64,000 nucleotides of DNA, taken from NCBI GenBank assembly GCA_004794785.1, contig SJOL01008583.1:128106-192105 (forward strand), read 5' to 3'. Position numbers and translations under genes: made by a program. The stretch is from Opisthorchis felineus. Taxonomy: Eukaryota; Platyhelminthes; Trematoda; Opisthorchiida; Opisthorchiidae. The notes below the pieces were generated by a model, which saw only the letters and a list, made by a program, of their open reading frames with translations, made no database searches and had not been told where the DNA came from. This document shows, piece after piece, positions 59,641 through 64,000 of the stretch (its first letter is position 1; every line of letters begins with the position of its first letter).

Positions 59641-59674
59641 GTAAACGGAAATCGGTTGCATGCAAGCGACCCTT

Positions 59675-59686
59675 AAAGAAGGAAGG
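59675..59686 (+). promoter_or_regulatory. Polypurine tract of the gypsy element
   Basis: AAAGAAGGAAGG lies two bases before the 3' LTR start. This is where plus-strand DNA synthesis is primed in LTR elements. Confidence 0.75.
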
Positions 59687-59688
59687 TG

Positions 59689-59994
59689 TGTAACGGTGGA
59701 TACTACTGATAAGGCATGAGAGTAGTAGGCATTTTTATCGTAACTCTGTCTTGATCTAATGGAAAGTGGGATTTATTGCGGAATTTGTGGTGTTGCTTTG
59801 CCGCATTCGTTTACAATTGCGTGATAGTCAGTGAATATCCAAGAGAGTTCAAAAAACACGTTCAAGTGGAAGAAGGATATTCAGTTTTTTTCAAACAACG
59901 TGCATATGAGAGTTTGACTTTCCTGTCCAATAGTCTGCAAATGTTCAGTTGATGTTTTATGATAAACAACTCCACCGCAAATGTCTTTCCTCCA
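59689..59994 (+). repeat. Gypsy 3' LTR
   Basis: It starts TGTAACGGTGGATAC and ends TTTCCTCCA. It aligns over its full length with 55501-55801, with scattered substitutions and small indels. Confidence 0.9.
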
Positions 59995-60014
59995 TGCGCT
60001 GGTGGATTGAACTA

Positions 60015-61609
60015 ATAGAAGTGCTTCAGGGACTGATGACCATCCCCCTACATTCACCTGCCCTCCTAGATTGTCCTAGCATTCTCCAGCTCACTAATAA
60101 CCTCCAAGAAATCTAGTCCACCATCTCAGAACTTCCATCCCCGTCAGTCCTCACGTATTTGGCTTCCCTTATTACGCCGCCCCTCTGCCTACTTACATCG
60201 AACTGTCCCATATCTCAGGTAGTATAATAGCATATATTGGCAATCTTGGCTTGACCTTGTTGGCTAGACTACTGAGTGCAAATCCATCCTTATCCCGTCG
60301 CGTTTAACCACTTGTGGTCACCACGCTAATTGTGACAAACCTTCAGTTTCATTTTTCCTCTACTAAAGAGCTATATCCTACCTGATGACCCATATAACTC
60401 TCCGGGCCTTATTGTTCTCATCACATTTCATCCTCTTCTCAAGCTTCGGCCTGCGGTGATACGTGCTATGGACGTCCTGTTTTATTGTTACCCACTTCAT
60501 CCGATCTGTGAATTACATCTGAAGGGATCCCCGACCGGAAAAAAATACTACCTGCAATATCACATTGCTTTTGCTCTGTCCGCGGACTCTCCTGGCAAAT
60601 CCACAACATCGCGCCGCTCGCATGGTTGCACACCCCACCCCAACTACCTCACTCGCTTCGTCCGTCACGGGGCTGTACAGAAACTGACGTATCTCAGTGC
60701 AGTGACGGTACGGCACTGCCATACTCAGTTTGATAGCATATCCGCAACTGCTCACCCTCTACCTTTGCTGCGCCCTCTCGCACACTCGTTTCCTTACCTA
60801 CAACCACAATAAAAATCTTCATATGGTCCCAGCCGCCCCCGGGAGGCGTTCATTCCAATCTGCTGAACCTTACATTGGATCTAAACATCTCGGTGTCTTT
60901 TACTTGGTACTCCTCACCAAGTCAGTTATTTTCCGTGCAGTTCGCGTTCCTCCTTGTGTGGTTGCATGAACTCCCCCAAGGAACTTTTACACCCGACCCC
61001 GCTCCAGCAGCAACACCAGTGAGTCCCTTTAGTTTCACTGCACACTGTGATTCTGAGTTTCCTTGTACCATTTATCCGTGCTGCAAGTTCCCCCACTTCA
61101 TCATTTCCACTTACGCTTTTCGTGACTCTGGCCATACGCCAAACGGCCCAAGGCCACGAAGCCCCAGTGACTGTTTTAGACTTTGGTCGAAACTGGCCGG
61201 CCAGGTCGTGGCAGATCTGCTGCCTCTCCAGATCCGTTGTTATGGTTCCTCATTTTCCGCAGTTTGAAGCTTTTTATCACGTGCCATGCAGGAAGTCTCT
61301 TGTTATGCCCTCCCTCATATTGTTTATGCTCGCCACTTTCAAACCTTAACGATCGCATCTTTTCTCATCTGATATGTTCCTAGTAAGAAAGAAAGGGCCC
61401 TTGTAATTTTGGTTCCCTACCCATGCCGCCCCAGGCGTCACCAAGTCTACAGCGGTAATGCCCACTGTTTATGTTACCGTACCTTTTCCACGAAATTCCC
61501 AGTACCCACAAACCCCACCAGTCTTGCTCTTATTCTGACTGTAACTTTATGACCATGCCTGACTCTATGTTAACCACTAGTTTGGAATAAACATTATTAT
61601 TATTATTAA
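60015..61609 (+). mobile_element. 1.6-kb interspersed repeat with ATT tail, copy 2 (main part)
   Basis: It matches copy 1 (43150-44715, minus) from AATAGAAGTGCTTCAGGGACT to the tail. Shared blocks include GCTATGGACGTCCTGTTT, CTGAAGGGATCCCCGACCGG and CCCGGGAGGCGTTCATTCCAA. The tail is AATAAA (61586-61591) followed by ATT units to 61609. Compared with copy 1 there is an extra stretch near 61382-61410. It has partly open frames (60456-60812, 60875-61267) but no recognised enzyme motif. It is probably the 3' part of a LINE or a non-autonomous retroposon. Confidence 0.75.
61586..61609 (+). repeat. AATAAA plus ATT-repeat tail (copy 2)
   Basis: AATAAAC is followed by about six ATT units. It has the same layout as the end of copy 1. 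Confidence 0.85.
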
Positions 61610-62560
61610 CCGAGTGTTTTTTTGGCAACGAGAACAAACGTAAACCCATTGGTTTCGTCTGCAAAGCTTCCAAGTGTCCGCAGTAGGTCGTAAGGTCAAT
61701 CCAAATTGTTTATGGGTCGCAGTCCCGCAGCTATCCGACTGGCTCCTTTGCTTTTTAACTGGTGGTATTGGTTTTTAAGTGGCGACGCTGTGGCAAGGGG
61801 TCTCACTCGATCGCCCTGGCCAATAAACGTTCACTTTTTGTGTGTGGTCGAGGTGCTAAGATGAGTATTTGTTGAAAAAAATTGCTAAGTCTTCTAGTGC
61901 AAAGTAGAGCAAATTCTGCCCACAAGCACACAGCAGCCCCATAGCTGACGCGTAATTCGTTCGCTCACATTTGCGTCAAATAAAGCTACGTCTAGGCTTC
62001 TCCTTATTTCAATCCTGACTGACCGCCCGTAGGTTTCACTGGCTGTTTTCACCGTCCACTTCTCGCTGAATATAACAAGCTCTGAGGGAAGAAATGGTGG
62101 TCGGTGAACTTTGGGTGGATCAGTAGCACGGTGTATGCAGCACGCTGCTCCGGAGGACGAATGTGTCAAACGTAGAAGATATTGTTGAATCCTCCGAAGA
62201 GCGGTACCGTCCACGAGTGATTCAAGCAGTTTACGTAGCCTCTTCCCAACTACGCTTACATGCACCATCTAAATAAAGTTGAAATATGCGTGGCGCATTT
62301 GTGTGCCTCCGCAGGAGAACAAACTAATCCTGTGCATGCTGTTCTGTAGGCCAAGACCGGTTCTGGTAGCTTTGGCGGTTCCTTTGGGATGATGGCTACA
62401 AGAGGATCCTAAACGAGATGCAAAAACTCTCGGCAACAACGAGATAGTAACATTCATTTTAATCCGATCTTGAGGTTTAATAGGCACCGTTTCATCCGCG
62501 ACAAGAACACCTCAATTTTATACCTGGCCGCCACAAGCATTCTGAATTCCTTTAGCCTAT
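61610..62560. other. Intergenic sequence with nothing recognised
   Basis: A 124-codon minus-strand frame (62268-61894) and a 72-codon frame (62487-62269) abut each other but show no known domain. They could be the far 3' part of the minus-strand non-LTR fragment. Confidence 0.35.
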
Positions 62561-63170
62561 AGATTCATGGATTGCTTCACACGATCGAGACATTTGACCG
62601 CGCAACTGGGTCGGGACTCTTCCTGTTATTCAACGGGCTTCCATTCACGAAAAAGGCAAAAACAAATGTTCTCAGTTCTTGGTTGTGAGATGCCAAAGCG
62701 GGAATTCGTATAAACGAGCCCCGGAACTGCTGTGAACTGGGTCCTAATGTGGCGTGGACAACTGTCGAAGGAAAGCTATTCCGCAAACCGACTGCCTAAA
62801 ATGAGAATAACTTTTGCCAGTCGCGTCGCGTAATCAGGGGATTGGAGGCCGGCAACCGTCTTCTTAGCCGCCTGTTAGACACACTCAATGGTGGCCAAGT
62901 CATTATTGTGTCCTGAGAATACGACCAGGTTGGCGCATTCAAGAAATCGTCTGGCATATTCTCCATAAGACACCAGGAAGTCTACGCGGATAACACAAGG
63001 AGATCGAACCAAATCGTTCGAAGGTTAACCAGTGATCTTTGAGGTGGTTTTTCGGTGGATTGGGGACATATTTGGAGGGAACCAATTGACTAAATCCCTT
63101 TGGGCATCTAGCTTTGTGATATCTCCTGTTCCGCTCCTTACGAGCTGGACAAAAATCATTTTCTGAGGGT
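62560..63170 (-). mobile_element. Non-LTR retrotransposon fragment (same family as 31-33 kb), minus strand
   Basis: On the minus strand RRFLECANLVV.SGHNNDLATIECV and AAKKTVAGLQS correspond to the region of the 31-33 kb relic around 31860-31745. NSFPSTVVHATLGPSSQQF corresponds to its [14 protein letters not shown] end. The [14 protein letters not shown] part between them is missing here, so the copy has an internal deletion. Stops interrupt the frame. Confidence 0.65.
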
Positions 63171-63589
63171 CCTTGAGCGTCCTCACCTTGTACTCACTTC
63201 ATATTCGTCACCGATCAGCGGTCTCTTGCAGTTGTGCCTGACAACCAGGAAGGGGGTCAAAGGTGGCATAATACTACGCATGGAATTGGACTACTTCTCT
63301 CTGTTAAAACATGGCTTGCCAACCAGAGGAAAAAAACCTTGTGGCCGAAACACCGTCCAGTGACTTTTGTAGAGCTCACCCGGCCAGCCGTAGCGGTGTG
63401 AAAACGGCAATTTTTATGCTCAATTTCGACCTGAACCCCCAGTTAGATTCTCCAGCTGAGTAACCACTAAGGGTTGAACTCTCAAAAGCATGTAGAAAGC
63501 CCTGGTACAGCGTGTCAGAATTAGGATTTATCCAACGACAACATTCTGAAACTACGAACTCCTTCTGGATACGCTACTGGTAGCCGCCA

Positions 63590-63930
63590 TTCTGCGGAAA
63601 CTGAAAAACAACTGCCTGGCTTGACCTATATCCTCTGGAGTAGTGTCGCCCCCTAGGAGACATAACACTCGCGTATGCCTTGTTTGAACAGAGTTTGGCC
63701 AACACCATTGACCCAGGTAACACATAGTGGGCACACGGTAAGATTTTCAAGCTCAGAGCGCACACTCCTATTGGGCAATAGTTTTTCTCATTTCGGGTAG
63801 TTGCCGCGCTGAATAACATTCCTCCGACGGTTGTCCACGCTACATCTAGTACGCTACCTTTAGGCGCGGTACGTTCGAAATTGGTTTCGTTTTTTCCTCG
63901 TGCGAATTTGTGAAAGAATTCTTTCACTGT
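63590..63930 (+). mobile_element. Non-LTR retrotransposon fragment (same family), plus strand
   Basis: The plus-strand translation GDITLAYALFEQSLANT, HGKIFKLRAHT and PPTVVHATSS matches [28 protein letters not shown] and [10 protein letters not shown] of the 31-33 kb relic. It lies in the opposite orientation to the neighbouring fragment at 62560-63170. It carries precisely the part missing from that neighbour, and ends near 63930. Confidence 0.7.
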
Positions 63931-64000
63931 TCAATCTGCTACAGAGTTCACACGTGTCATTTGTTGAATTTTTTCACTCTAACACACCATTTACGTGATA

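Larger units (their letters stand above)
55501..59994 (+). mobile_element. Ty3/gypsy LTR retrotransposon, full length but decayed
   Basis: Two similar LTRs (55501-55801 and 59689-59994) flank a gag-protease-RT-RNase H-integrase region in gypsy order. A candidate primer-binding site follows the 5' LTR, and a polypurine tract AAAGAAGGAAGG lies two bases before the 3' LTR. The coding region changes frame several times and has several stops, so it is not autonomous. The LTRs differ at many sites and by small indels, so the insertion is not recent. No clear target-site duplication is visible. It sits inside copy 2 of the 1.6-kb repeat. Confidence 0.92.

Noticed and set aside
1..64000. CRISPR arrays, rRNA genes, bacterial operons or telomeric repeats
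   Set aside because: No regularly spaced direct repeats, no conserved rRNA segments, no compact same-strand gene runs and no telomere-like tandem hexamers were seen.

Overview
The window is eukaryotic nuclear DNA from an animal. It has long introns with consensus GT..AG borders, one large receptor gene cut into small kinase exons, and long intergenic stretches filled with decayed retroelements (BEL/Pao, Ty3/gypsy, several non-LTR families, a MULE-type DNA transposon, tRNA-like repeats). There are no operons, no ribosome-binding sites and no prokaryotic gene density. The receptor's kinase domain most resembles Venus kinase receptors and insulin-receptor-type kinases of parasitic flatworms. Together with the element mix this suggests a platyhelminth, probably a cestode. 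That assignment is an inference from memory of these families, not a database result.

Left part (1-12805, + strand): the 3' half of one receptor tyrosine kinase gene. Seven exons can be joined with matching phases and consensus splice sites (1-153, 1550-1866, 5060-5283, 8560-8779, 8878-9034, 10255-11036, 11935-12805). The joined length is 2724 bases, an exact multiple of three ending in TGA, so 907 codons are seen. They cover the transmembrane segment, a complete kinase domain and an unusually long Ser/Thr/Pro-rich cytoplasmic tail of about 550 residues. The extracellular part lies upstream of the window.

Middle part (12806-48900): no convincing host gene. It holds pyrimidine-rich sequence after the receptor gene, two long G-poor tracts, three tRNA-like segments, a minus-strand non-LTR reverse transcriptase relic (about 31460-33410) interrupted by a block of about 450 bases, an old BEL gag fragment (about 37440-37620), a fairly well preserved MULE-like transposase with SWIM and PHD-type zinc modules (39937-42245, minus), and one copy of a 1.6-kb repeat with an ATT-microsatellite tail (43150-44780, minus).

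Right part (48900-64000): a nest of retrotransposons. A BEL/Pao element (from 48969) is cut off inside its integrase at about 53700, where a 5'-truncated CR1/Jockey-like LINE begins. Next comes a second copy of the 1.6-kb repeat, in the opposite orientation to the first and split by a complete but decayed gypsy element with both LTRs (55501-59994). The repeat's 3' part resumes at about 60015 and ends at 61609 with the same ATT tail. The right edge carries two oppositely oriented fragments of the non-LTR family seen at 31-33 kb. All element reading frames contain stops or frameshifts, so none looks autonomous as read here.
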